In this document: piece after piece, positions 39,818 to 47,876 of the stretch
Layout: each line of letters starts with the position of its first letter
Position numbering within the stretch: the stretch's first letter is position 1
Program-made: the position numbers and the translations under genes
Notes under the pieces: generated by a model
What the model saw: only the letters and a program-made list of their open reading frames with translations
Database searches by the model: none
What the model was told of the DNA's origin: nothing
NCBI RefSeq assembly: GCF_014119005.1
Contig: NZ_JACGYX010000002.1
Coordinates: 186,001-250,000, forward strand
Origin: Psychrobacter sp. GP33
Lineage (GTDB): Bacteria; Pseudomonadota; Gammaproteobacteria; Pseudomonadales; Moraxellaceae
Reading direction: 5' to 3'
Length of the DNA stretch: 64,000 bases

Positions 39818-40327
39818 ATGATTGACTGGTCAGAACATGACATGCGCGTCTCGCGCACCGAACTTAAAAAAGCCCATGAGCGTTTACAAATGCTGTCGAT
39901 ACCGCTTGCTAGCTTATCCAAAAAGCAGCTTAAAAAATTGCCTGCTAGTGAATATTTTATGGCAGAGCTGATGGCGCTTGCTGATATCACCAGTGCAACC
40001 GCGCGCATCCGCCAAACCAAGCGCGTCGGCAAGCTTATCAGTGAAGAAAACCGCCATGAACTGGTTAAAGCTCTATTTGACGCTTTCTTTGCCAATGAGC
40101 AAGTCTCTAAAATTGAGAGCTGGATTGAGCGTCTAAATATCAATGACGAGGGCACGTTAAAGCAATTTGTCAAACAGTACAAAGCTTCAGAGCGCAACAG
40201 TCTTTATCAATTGTTACTTTGGATTGAATATGCCAAGCACACTCAAGACAATGAGCTGATGGCAGAAGCGAAGCAAGATTTGGCAAGTTATATTCGTGAA
40301 GTGGCCATATTAACGGAACTTAAGTAG
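39818..40327 (+). CDS. darP: Ribosome biogenesis factor DarP (YjgA, DUF615)
   Basis: The 169-aa helical protein has the YjgA hallmarks: SRTELKKAHERLQ, PLASLSKKQLKKLP, the R-rich IRQTKRVGKLISE, and a Leu-rich C-terminus ending in REVAILTEL. The E. coli homologue joins late 50S ribosomal assembly intermediates. GAGGG precedes the ATG. It has no obvious co-transcribed partner; the stop is followed by a strong terminator. Confidence 0.9.
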   Translation: MIDWSEHDMRVSRTELKKAHERLQMLSIPLASLSKKQLKKLPASEYFMAELMALADITSATARIRQTKRVGKLISEENRHELVKALFDAFFANEQVSKIESWIERLNINDEGTLKQFVKQYKASERNSLYQLLLWIEYAKHTQDNELMAEAKQDLASYIREVAILTELK

Positions 40328-40366
40328 CAGTGTGAAGTTTGAGATATGGATGTTAAAGTTAAATAT

Positions 40367-40398
40367 AAAAAAGCCAATCATCAATGATTGGCTTTTTT
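40367..40398. terminator. Bidirectional intrinsic terminator
   Basis: Perfect 14-base stem including its A/T flanks (AAAAAAGCCAATCA / TGATTGGCTTTTTT), loop TCAA. Between convergent darP and dsbA. Confidence 0.9.
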
Positions 40399-40430
40399 AT
40401 GAGTTTTTATTTTATAGCTATAGTAAAAGT

Positions 40431-41051
40431 TTATTTTTTCTCAGCGCGGGTTTTATCAACCAAGAAATCCACAACTTTAGTTACTTGTGGACCTTCACCG
40501 GTGACCACATATTTCCCTTGAACCACTACCGCGGGTACGCCTGACAACTGATAACGCTTCGCGCCTGCTTGTGAGCGTCCAACTTTCGTGCTTACTGCAA
40601 AAGAGTCATATAGACTGTTAAATTTCTTTTGATCAACCCCTTTTGAGGCGTACCATTTGCTTAATGACGCTTGGTCAAACACTTGCTTGCCATCTTTATG
40701 AATGGTATCGAATAACGCATCATGGGTTTTATTTTCAAAACCTAAAAGCTGGGCAGCATAAAAACCACGCGCACTGGCTTCCCAAACAGGATTTAACGCT
40801 GCAGGGGTTTTAAAGAATGCCACATCTTTGGCTTTAGTTTTTGCCCATTTTTCCATATGCGGATTGAGGGTGTAGCAATGCGGACAGCCATACCAAAAGA
40901 ATTCACGAACAATAATCGCATTACCGCTAATTTTTTCTGGATTATCAAGAACGCGGTAATCTTTTCCAGCGACATAACTGGCGGCTTGTGCGCCCGTATT
41001 GGCAAGCCCGATGGCAAGCGCAAGACCAGTCAATGCGATGACATGTTTCAT
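40431..41051 (-). CDS. dsbA: Periplasmic thiol:disulfide interchange protein DsbA
   Basis: Oxidises cysteine pairs in exported proteins. From the ATG at 41051 it is 206 aa with a signal peptide (MKHVIALTGLALAIGLANTG, cleaved after AQA near residue 23), thioredoxin active site C56-P-H-C59 in FFWYGCPHCY, and the cis-proline loop SGVPAVVVQG. An in-frame extension to 41144 is rejected because the signal peptide begins at 41051 and GGAAATT precedes it. Confidence 0.95.
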   Translation of the reverse strand: MKHVIALTGLALAIGLANTGAQAASYVAGKDYRVLDNPEKISGNAIIVREFFWYGCPHCYTLNPHMEKWAKTKAKDVAFFKTPAALNPVWEASARGFYAAQLLGFENKTHDALFDTIHKDGKQVFDQASLSKWYASKGVDQKKFNSLYDSFAVSTKVGRSQAGAKRYQLSGVPAVVVQGKYVVTGEGPQVTKVVDFLVDKTRAEKK

Positions 41052-41501
41052 ATAATTTCCTTTGGTAGTAAATACTGAACAATGAGAAAGACAGTTTGTT
41101 AAGACGGTCAAGTTATTAAAAAAAGCAAGATTTACGGAAGTCACCGTGGTTAATAGTCAAAGCGTTAAGCACGGTTTTGCCTATAATAGCGTAAAATAAA
41201 CACTTTTGTGAACTGCATTCTTAACCAATGGTTGTAAAGCTGTGAGTCATTATTTAATAGCGCTTACTGATGCTGATGAAAGGTAGTTATCAAACTAAAT
41301 TAAGATAATTTTTTAGCCATAATTTGTTACTTAGCCATTATGTGAATAGCAGTCATCTGCAATCACGACTAACATACACAATCGGTCACCATGTGTTCAC
41401 GACAAAAAGGTGACGCTCATGCTAACATGAAGAACATGATTTCGCCGACTGTATCATACCCAGTCTCTTATGCGGCACTACCATTTTTTAAGGAATATTT
41501 C
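41052..41501. other. Divergent intergenic region dsbA/ubiG
   Basis: 450 bases. The candidate dsbA promoter lies in it. From 41391 the frame of ubiG is open upstream of its chosen start, but without a ribosome site. Nothing else recognised. Confidence 0.5.
41183..41212 (-). promoter_or_regulatory. Candidate sigma-70 promoter of dsbA
   Basis: Minus strand: TTCACA (41212-41207), 18-base spacer, TATTAT (41188-41183). Each hexamer matches consensus at five of six positions. Leader would be about 125 bases. Confidence 0.45.
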
Positions 41502-42338
41502 ATGAGCTCAACGGTCTCTGCATCTCATTCTCCTACTGATACGCAAGTGCCAGCTTCACTATCTAATGCGACCAATGTCGACCCAAGCGAGGTGGATAAA
41601 TTCAATAAACTGGCTCATGAATGGTGGGACAATACGGGCGCATTTGCCACTTTGCATCACATTAATCCGTTACGCTTAAACTGGATAGAAGACAACATCA
41701 AGCGCGGTTATCAAGGCGTTGATATTGATAAAACGGTAGACAGTGGCTTGATGGGTAAAAAAGTTCTGGACGTTGGCTGCGGCGGTGGTATTTTAGCCGA
41801 GTCCATGGCGCGCCGCGGTGCTGATGTAACGGGTATTGATTTGGGCACAGAAAATCTAAAAGCTGCCACCCTGCATGCTAAGCAAAGCGGCTTGGATAAA
41901 ACACTACGCTATCAGCATATTCCGGTTGAGCAGTTAGCGGCAACGCATGCTGGACAGTTCGATGTGGTGACCTGTATGGAAATGTTAGAGCACGTTCCAG
42001 ACCCAGCTGCCATTGTCGATGCTTGTTTTAAGCTGCTCGCACCGGGCGGCGTTTGCGTGCTGTCCACTATTAACCGCAGTCCCAAGTCCTATCTGTTTGC
42101 CATTATCGGGGCAGAATATGTGCTGCGTTTGCTAGATCGCGGCACGCATGATTATGCTAAATTTATCACTCCGGCTGAGTTGGATAAAATGGCAATCACT
42201 GCCGGATTTAGCCGTCAAGATATTATCGGCTTGCATTATAATCCGTTGACCAAACGCTATTGGCTGGCGCAAAACGTCGATGTTAATTATATGTTAGCCG
42301 TCCATAAACCTCAGCTAACGGTTCATTCCTCCTTATAA
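41502..42338 (+). CDS. ubiG: Ubiquinone biosynthesis O-methyltransferase
   Basis: SAM-dependent enzyme performing both O-methylations of ubiquinone synthesis. From ATG 41502 (AAGGA seven bases upstream) it is 278 aa: PSEVDKFNKLAHEWWD, SAM motif I KVLDVGCGGGILAE near 87-100, VTCMEMLEHVPDP, and LSTINRSPKSYLFAI. The N-terminus is about 30 residues of Ser/Thr-rich sequence longer than E. coli UbiG. mupP follows after 11 bases and yciK after it: the Pseudomonas ubiG-mupP-SDR order. Confidence 0.96.
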   Translation: MSSTVSASHSPTDTQVPASLSNATNVDPSEVDKFNKLAHEWWDNTGAFATLHHINPLRLNWIEDNIKRGYQGVDIDKTVDSGLMGKKVLDVGCGGGILAESMARRGADVTGIDLGTENLKAATLHAKQSGLDKTLRYQHIPVEQLAATHAGQFDVVTCMEMLEHVPDPAAIVDACFKLLAPGGVCVLSTINRSPKSYLFAIIGAEYVLRLLDRGTHDYAKFITPAELDKMAITAGFSRQDIIGLHYNPLTKRYWLAQNVDVNYMLAVHKPQLTVHSSL

Positions 42339-42349
42339 GAGCATCTTTT

Positions 42350-43060
42350 ATGGCTAAGTTTGTAAAAGCAGTATTGTTCGACCTTGATGGTACGCTGATT
42401 GATACGGCAGCGGACTTTGTTCGTATCATTGGTAAAATGAGTGCTGAAAACAATTGGCAAGCCCCTCATGAAGCTGACATTCGTGAACAGGTATCCGCAG
42501 GTGCGTCCGCCATGGTGCAGCTGATGCTGCGTCATAATGAGCAGCTAGGCGTTAGTGAAGAGCAATTATTGGCGTTTCGCCAGCAGTTTTTGGACGATTA
42601 TGAAGCAGATATTTGCGTTGATAGTTGCGTGTTTGCTGAGCTTGAAGAGGTTTTAACGACCCTTGAGCGTCAGAGCGTACCGTGGGGTATTGTGACCAAT
42701 AAACCGCGCTATTTATCGGAGCAACTGCTGAAGGTAATGAATTTAGAGGAACGCTGTTCTGTATTGGTCTGTCCTGATGATGTGTCGCGCCCCAAGCCTG
42801 ACCCAGAGCCAATGTATTTGGCACTAGAAAAACTGGCTATACCGCGCGGAGCTGCAGGCAGTGTGCTGTATATCGGTGACCATGTACGTGATATTGAAGC
42901 AGGCGCCGCAGCCGATATGCCCACTATTTTAGCGGCTTATGGTTATATTCCACCCGAAGACCAGAACAATTTAAAAAAATGGGGCGCCGATTATATTATT
43001 GACACGCCTGCACAATTAAGAGAATTGTTGTTGAATTCTGGCAAATTTGAATACTTATAA
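42350..43060 (+). CDS. mupP: N-acetylmuramic acid 6-phosphate phosphatase (HAD family)
   Basis: HAD phosphatase of 236 aa with motif I VLFDLDGTLIDTA (nucleophile D11, acid D13), motif II GIVTNKP, conserved RPKPDPEP, and motif III YIGDHVRDIEAGAAA. By sequence alone it could be called phosphoglycolate phosphatase (Gph). The position between ubiG and an SDR gene matches Pseudomonas mupP, a peptidoglycan-recycling enzyme upstream of MurU, so MupP is preferred. The other recycling genes (amgK, murU) are not in the window. Confidence 0.82.
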   Translation: MAKFVKAVLFDLDGTLIDTAADFVRIIGKMSAENNWQAPHEADIREQVSAGASAMVQLMLRHNEQLGVSEEQLLAFRQQFLDDYEADICVDSCVFAELEEVLTTLERQSVPWGIVTNKPRYLSEQLLKVMNLEERCSVLVCPDDVSRPKPDPEPMYLALEKLAIPRGAAGSVLYIGDHVRDIEAGAAADMPTILAAYGYIPPEDQNNLKKWGADYIIDTPAQLRELLLNSGKFEYL

Positions 43061-43189
43061 TCCAGTATTTTTAACCATATTTTTAGCTATTTTAATCAGT
43101 TAATATTTTTTTAATAAATTATTGTGACAACTCATGTTTAATCCAGTTATTTAAAAAATCGTACTAAACCATCCGTAGTGAGTCCTACC

Positions 43190-43984
43190 ATGAGCAACAG
43201 CAGTCTTTCTAATCAAGCATTAACCCATGAAGCCATTCGTAACTTTGTCCCTACTGAGCAGTGTCTAGACGGCAAAACTATCTTAGTCACGGGTGCCGGG
43301 GATGGCATCGGGCGCGTGGCGGCATTGACCTATGCGCGCTATGGCGCAACCGTGCTGTTACTTGGGCGTACTGTCAGTAAGCTTGAAGCGGTTTATGATG
43401 AAATCGAAAGCCTTGGCGGCAAGCAGCCAGCGGTGTTGCCGATGGATCTTGAAAAAGCCAGCTATGCGGAGATGCAGCAGTTAGAAGGGCTAATTGTTAA
43501 AGAAGTCGGACAGCTCGATGGCATCTTGCATAATGCTGGTTTATTAGGCGCACTGACACCGCTTGAGATGTACGATGTTGATATCTTTGCCAAGGTTATG
43601 CACGTCAATACTACGGCAACCTTCATGCTAACCCAAGCACTGTTACCCCTACTCAAAGATGCAGCGTACGGCTCCATTGTGTTTACCACCAGCACGGTGG
43701 GCACGCATCCGCGCGCATTTTGGGGTGCTTATGCCTTATCAAAACAAGCGGTAGAAGGGATGAGTGATATTTTCACTCAAGAGACCAGAAATACCACCAA
43801 TTTACGTTTTAATTGTATTAATCCGGGCGGTACGCGCTCTAACATGCGCGCTCATGCCTTTCCGGGCGAAGATCCGATGACCCTCAAAACGCCTGAAGAT
43901 ATTATGGCAGGTTATGTCTGTTTGATGGGTGATGCAAGTATTGATGTGCGCGGGCAAGTAGTGGCGCTACAACCAAAAGACTAG
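43190..43984 (+). CDS. yciK: YciK-family short-chain oxidoreductase
   Basis: SDR protein of 264 aa with NADP site LVTGAGDGIGR at about 32-42, HNAGLLG, catalytic Ser in VFTTSTVG and YALSKQA (Tyr/Lys pair), and NCINPGGTRSNMR. YciK is conserved next to ubiG/mupP in gamma-proteobacteria; its substrate is not established. Two starts are possible, GTG 43178 and ATG 43190; the ATG is chosen, with weak ribosome sites for both. Confidence 0.88.
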   Translation: MSNSSLSNQALTHEAIRNFVPTEQCLDGKTILVTGAGDGIGRVAALTYARYGATVLLLGRTVSKLEAVYDEIESLGGKQPAVLPMDLEKASYAEMQQLEGLIVKEVGQLDGILHNAGLLGALTPLEMYDVDIFAKVMHVNTTATFMLTQALLPLLKDAAYGSIVFTTSTVGTHPRAFWGAYALSKQAVEGMSDIFTQETRNTTNLRFNCINPGGTRSNMRAHAFPGEDPMTLKTPEDIMAGYVCLMGDASIDVRGQVVALQPKD

Positions 43985-44159
43985 TCATAAAGTGTCGTTA
44001 CCGCTTAAATAGAAATAATGAATCAAACTGATGTGGGTAGTTCTTACCAGTATGGCAGTAACTTGTTTAGCGATATAGTCTGACTAGGTCTCGTATTAAA
44101 ATATTTGTTACTCCATTTTTAGTAAGAACTATTGATAATTTTAATTAAGGATAGTATCA

Positions 44160-44954
44160 ATGAAAAAAATTATCTCTGTTGCTTGCATTCTACTGAGTTG
44201 CACTTCAGCTGTTGCTCAAACAGCACTTTTTGATCCATCCATAGTGCATAAACCTAAAGATGGCATTATTAAGTTATATGGTGCGGGCGGACCGCATACC
44301 GCTTTGAGAAAAGTGGCAGATTTATGGGAAAAGCAAGGTGGAACTAAAGTAGAGATCGTGGCGGGCCCTGAGAGCCGTTGGTCTGCTGCTGCGCAAGCCG
44401 ATGCAGACGCGCTATGGGGAACCTCTGAGCTATCAATGACTGCCTTTCTTGAAACGTATAAAACTTTTGATCATGAGAAAGTGACACCTATATATATTCG
44501 CCCAACTGTCATAGCAGTACAAAAAGGAAATCCTAAAAAAATACGTGGATTTGATGACTTATTGGCGAAAGACATCTCAATAGTAGTGACCGATGGTAAA
44601 AGTATATACAACACATCTGGAAATGGCACTTGGGAAGATGTTGCAGGTCGCAAAGGCCGCTTAAACGATATTGCTCGTTTTAGAAAAAATATCGTATCGT
44701 ATTCGTTAGGTTCTGGAGCTAGCTTCAAAGCATTTAAGGAAAAGAAGGCAGATGCTTGGTTAACTTGGCCAGAATGGGCTATTAACAATGCTAAAGATAT
44801 GGATATGGTCTATATAGATGCTGACCGAGTAATCTGGCGCGATCTGAACGTTGTTATATCACCAAAGGCAGATCCTCAAACCCAAAGTTTTATCGACTTT
44901 CTAATCACAGAAAAAGCGCAAAAAATCATGAAAACTGAAGGCTGGCAACGTTGA
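44160..44954 (+). CDS. AcfC-like periplasmic substrate-binding protein
   Basis: Secreted 264-aa protein with a clear signal peptide (MKKIISVACILLSCTSAVAQ). The mature part resembles Vibrio AcfC and the molybdate/sulfate-type ABC binding proteins: LYGAGGPHTALRKVADLWE, GPESRW, ADALWGTSE, IYIRPTVIAVQKGNP, NTSGNGTWEDVAGRKG, LTWPEWA. AcfC is an accessory colonisation factor of Vibrio cholerae; the ligand is unknown. No permease or ATPase gene is adjacent. AAGGATAGTATCA is the ribosome site. The rich AT third positions hint at, but do not prove, later acquisition. Confidence 0.83.
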   Translation: MKKIISVACILLSCTSAVAQTALFDPSIVHKPKDGIIKLYGAGGPHTALRKVADLWEKQGGTKVEIVAGPESRWSAAAQADADALWGTSELSMTAFLETYKTFDHEKVTPIYIRPTVIAVQKGNPKKIRGFDDLLAKDISIVVTDGKSIYNTSGNGTWEDVAGRKGRLNDIARFRKNIVSYSLGSGASFKAFKEKKADAWLTWPEWAINNAKDMDMVYIDADRVIWRDLNVVISPKADPQTQSFIDFLITEKAQKIMKTEGWQR

Positions 44955-45089
44955 GTAGAATGATATAATTATTAATATCAAGTTAAGCGCTTGCCTATTG
45001 AAAGAATTATAATTTAGCCCCATCTATTTGTTCTTAAAGTACTTTATATGATTAATAATAAGTAACTAATAAAAGAAAAAGGATAAATT

Positions 45090-45356
45090 ATGGCAGGTGG
45101 ATGGTCAAAAGATGGGGCTGAGCACGAGCAAATGGATGCCACGGTTAATGATGCTTTAGAGCGTGCACGACGGGCGATACCGAGTGGCGATAGTGCAGAA
45201 TTTTGCGACGAATGCGGTGAGCCGATTGCCGAAGCGCGACGCTTAGCGTTACCTGGTGTGCAGCATTGTGTACGCTGCCAGACAGAGCTTGAGCAAGAAG
45301 CTAAAGCATCTGAGCTGTTTAATCGCCGTGGCAGTAAAGACAGTCAGTTGCGCTAG
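45090..45356 (+). CDS. DksA/TraR-type C4 zinc-finger protein (YbiI-like)
   Basis: Small 88-aa protein with a four-cysteine zinc finger: C39, C42, C60 and C63 (CDECGEPIAEARRLALPGVQHC split by CVRC). It lacks the long coiled coil of DksA, so it is YbiI/TraR-like. TraR-type proteins bind RNA polymerase in its secondary channel; the role here is unproven. AAAAGGATAAAT precedes the ATG. Convergent neighbour is a COG0523 metal GTPase. Confidence 0.83.
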   Translation: MAGGWSKDGAEHEQMDATVNDALERARRAIPSGDSAEFCDECGEPIAEARRLALPGVQHCVRCQTELEQEAKASELFNRRGSKDSQLR

Positions 45357-45403
45357 TGCTGATAAGCAAAGCGCTTTAGTTGATCAATCAAAAGACACTC
45401 AAT

Positions 45404-45446
45404 AAAAAAAGTCTAACATTAACTGGTAATGTTAGCCTTTTTTTTG
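45404..45446. terminator. Bidirectional intrinsic terminator
   Basis: Eight-base stem CTAACATT / AATGTTAG, loop of seven bases, A-run on the left and an eight-T run on the right. Between the convergent YbiI-like and COG0523 genes. Confidence 0.85.
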
Positions 45447-45490
45447 AATAAATTTATAATTCTTTTATGACTTACTTCAAAGAACAAGTT

Positions 45491-46645
45491 TTAAAGAACG
45501 AGCGCCATCAGCTCGTCATCCCATATTGCCCAGTTTTCTTGGCTTTGTTGCGACTGAGTTTTATCCTTTGTTGTTTTTTCTACATCAATATCGCTGCCTT
45601 CTGTGCTGAGCAGTATAATCTCTAATCGGCTATCAACTTGTGCTGTGGTCGTTGCTGTCGACAAGCTGTCAGGCGTAAAGTTAAGCTGCAACCAGCCATC
45701 AGAAGTATTTACAACGCCCTTGATACGTTGCCATTCTGGTAATGCTAATAGCCATTGCTGAAGTGCATCGGCATCAAACATCCACTCTGCAGGCAGTCGC
45801 CAGCCACCGATCATTATGTGCTGTTGAAATATGCCTTGCTGGCTATCATGGTAGCGATACGGTAGCGTCTCATCCATAACAATATCAGTACTTATTGCGC
45901 TAGTTTTAGGTGTTAGCAACTGCATTGGCGGCTGTAGACGGATACGAGAGTGGCTAAGACTGCCCGTTTGCTGACTTAATATTTGGCTGGGAGTATTGAT
46001 TTGTCGGGTGAGCTTATTGGTTATTGATTTCGATAACACCGTTTCAGATTCTTCAGGTAATTCTGCCCAAATCAACTGTGCTTGCGGATTTAATGCTGCA
46101 ATCCACACTTGCAACGCTTGCTGGCAATTCGAGCTTAACTGCTCATGACGATTAATCACCACGACATCCGCTGCACATATATGCGCCTGAAAACCCTCAT
46201 GATCACGATATTTCGGATTTTGCCACTGTACGGCGCTCAGTACTGCTATCACCGCTTGCATAGCTAATGCTGTTTGCCAATGTGGTTCGCTAAGCTGGCG
46301 TAACAGCTCGCGCGGATGTGCAAGCCCTGTTGGCTCAATGATTAGGCGCTGTGGGCGATGCTCACTAAGCAACCGACTAAGGGCAATTTGTAGCGGTAAT
46401 TGACTGGTACAGCATATACAACCGCCACTCACCTCGCTAATGGCAATATCTTGCTGGACGTTGCTATCCGTTGTTAGTAGCGACCCATCAATACCAATGC
46501 GCCCAAACTCATTAATTAATAATGCCCAGCGTGCGCCCACAGGTTTGCAGCTAAGCAACTGATTAATTAAAGTGGTTTTACCCGCACCTAAAAACCCTGT
46601 CACAAGCGTGCAGGGTATGTTTTGAATCATTAAGGATATGGTCAT
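45491..46645 (-). CDS. COG0523 (CobW/YeiR/ZNG1) GTP-binding metal chaperone
   Basis: 384 aa. G1 loop GFLGAGKTTLI at 17-27, the metal motif GGCICC at 74-79 (C76, C78, C79), EPTGLAHPREL, and the G4-like VINRHE near 180. The C-terminal half has the CobW_C region (GWRLPAEWMFDADALQQWL split as GWRLPAEW and FDADALQQW). The family moves Zn2+, Co2+ or other metals into target enzymes; no cobalamin genes are nearby, so a zinc role is more likely, by inference. Several Gln/Ser/Thr-rich inserts occur (about 220-250, 335-370). Start uncertain (46645 or 46630). Confidence 0.88.
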   Translation of the reverse strand: MTISLMIQNIPCTLVTGFLGAGKTTLINQLLSCKPVGARWALLINEFGRIGIDGSLLTTDSNVQQDIAISEVSGGCICCTSQLPLQIALSRLLSEHRPQRLIIEPTGLAHPRELLRQLSEPHWQTALAMQAVIAVLSAVQWQNPKYRDHEGFQAHICAADVVVINRHEQLSSNCQQALQVWIAALNPQAQLIWAELPEESETVLSKSITNKLTRQINTPSQILSQQTGSLSHSRIRLQPPMQLLTPKTSAISTDIVMDETLPYRYHDSQQGIFQQHIMIGGWRLPAEWMFDADALQQWLLALPEWQRIKGVVNTSDGWLQLNFTPDSLSTATTTAQVDSRLEIILLSTEGSDIDVEKTTKDKTQSQQSQENWAIWDDELMALVL

Positions 46646-46729
46646 AAGAGATAAGTACTTAAAAAATAAGAGTTATTTTGCAATATCTGACCGTGCGCCA
46701 AGCCTTGCAAAACAACCCTTTTAACCTAA

Positions 46730-47497
46730 TTACTCTGGAGTGACGTTTGCTACCGTAGCGTCCACATCGGCATCAGGAACGAACACATAACCCACGCCCC
46801 ATACGGTTTGAATATAGCGCGCTTGTGACGGATTGTCTTCAATCAGACGACGCAGGCGTGATACTTGCACATCGATTGAGCGCTCCATAGCACCCCATTC
46901 GCGACCACGGGCAAGGTTCATGAGTTTATCACGGGTCAATGGCTCGCGTGGATGTTGTACCAACGCTTTGAGCACTGAAAATTCGCCGGTGGTCAAGGTC
47001 ACGACACTACCATCACGTTTTAGCGTCCGCGTTGATAAATCTAGCGTCCATGGTCCAAATTCAACCACCTCTAACTGATAACTAGGTGCACCGGGCAGCT
47101 CACGATTTTGGCGACGCAATACCGCTTTAATACGCGCAAGTAATTCCTTTGGATTAAATGGCTTTGGCAAATAATCATCTGCGCCTGCCTCTAAACCGGC
47201 AATACGGTCGGCGTCGCCACCTTTAGCAGTCAACATAATGATAGGAATATCGCTATTGTCTTCACGCAAGCGCTTACAGATACTAATGCCATCTTCACCC
47301 GGTAGCATCAAATCAAGCACTACTAAGGAGAACAATTCGCGCTGCATGAGCTTGTCCATTTGAGCGCCATCATGTGCGGTACGAACGACAAAGCCGTCAT
47401 CTTCTAGGAAGCGTTGGAGCAATGAGCGCAACCGTGCGTCATCATCGACCACTAAAATACGCTGAGTCATGGTGTCTGAGCTTTTATTATCAGTCAT
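46730..47497 (-). CDS. ompR: Response regulator OmpR
   Basis: Osmotic/envelope-stress response regulator of 255 aa. Receiver domain with DDD at 18-20, phospho-acceptor D62 in VLDLMLPGEDG and the Lys of LPKPF, then a winged-helix domain ending in RRLIEDNPSQARYIQTVWGVGYVFVP. Matches OmpR rather than PhoB types (LTTGEFSVLKALVQHPREPLTRDKLM). The sensor gene envZ, normally next downstream, is absent: only 84 bases separate ompR from the COG0523 gene. AAGGAT precedes the ATG. Confidence 0.92.
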   Translation of the reverse strand: MTDNKSSDTMTQRILVVDDDARLRSLLQRFLEDDGFVVRTAHDGAQMDKLMQRELFSLVVLDLMLPGEDGISICKRLREDNSDIPIIMLTAKGGDADRIAGLEAGADDYLPKPFNPKELLARIKAVLRRQNRELPGAPSYQLEVVEFGPWTLDLSTRTLKRDGSVVTLTTGEFSVLKALVQHPREPLTRDKLMNLARGREWGAMERSIDVQVSRLRRLIEDNPSQARYIQTVWGVGYVFVPDADVDATVANVTPE

Positions 47498-47876
47498 GCA
47501 GATATCCTTTAATGAACAGTATTATCATGAATAGTAATATCGTCAATCCGTATTCTTAACAGAGTAAAAGTAACGGTCGATGATTTTTATGGTTTTATCA
47601 CAACTTTTGTGCAACGGCTTTTTTGATTGTCATATTTATAGCGCCACCGCTTTAGTGTATAAGATTGTAACAATAATTGCATCACTTGCTGGTATAAATG
47701 CTGTAGGTGTTTGTTTACCAAGGCGCTGTGTTCAATTAGCTTAGTAAGTTAAGAGCGTGAACTGATAGGATTGATAGCCTAAAAACAAGGATAATCACGT
47801 AAGAGATAAAAAGGATTTCTATTCATGCAGCTTTTGCTATAATGCCAAACACCATTTCTCAACGATAGATACGTAT
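47498..47876. other. Divergent intergenic region ompR/tex
   Basis: 379 bases, AT-rich, holding the tex promoter and presumably the ompR promoter. A short inverted repeat CACAACTTTTGTG is seen near 47600. Nothing else recognised. Confidence 0.5.
47835..47843 (+). promoter_or_regulatory. Extended -10 promoter of tex
   Basis: TGCTATAAT: a perfect -10 hexamer with the TGn extension, about 34 bases before the tex ATG. No good -35, as expected for extended -10 promoters. Confidence 0.55.
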
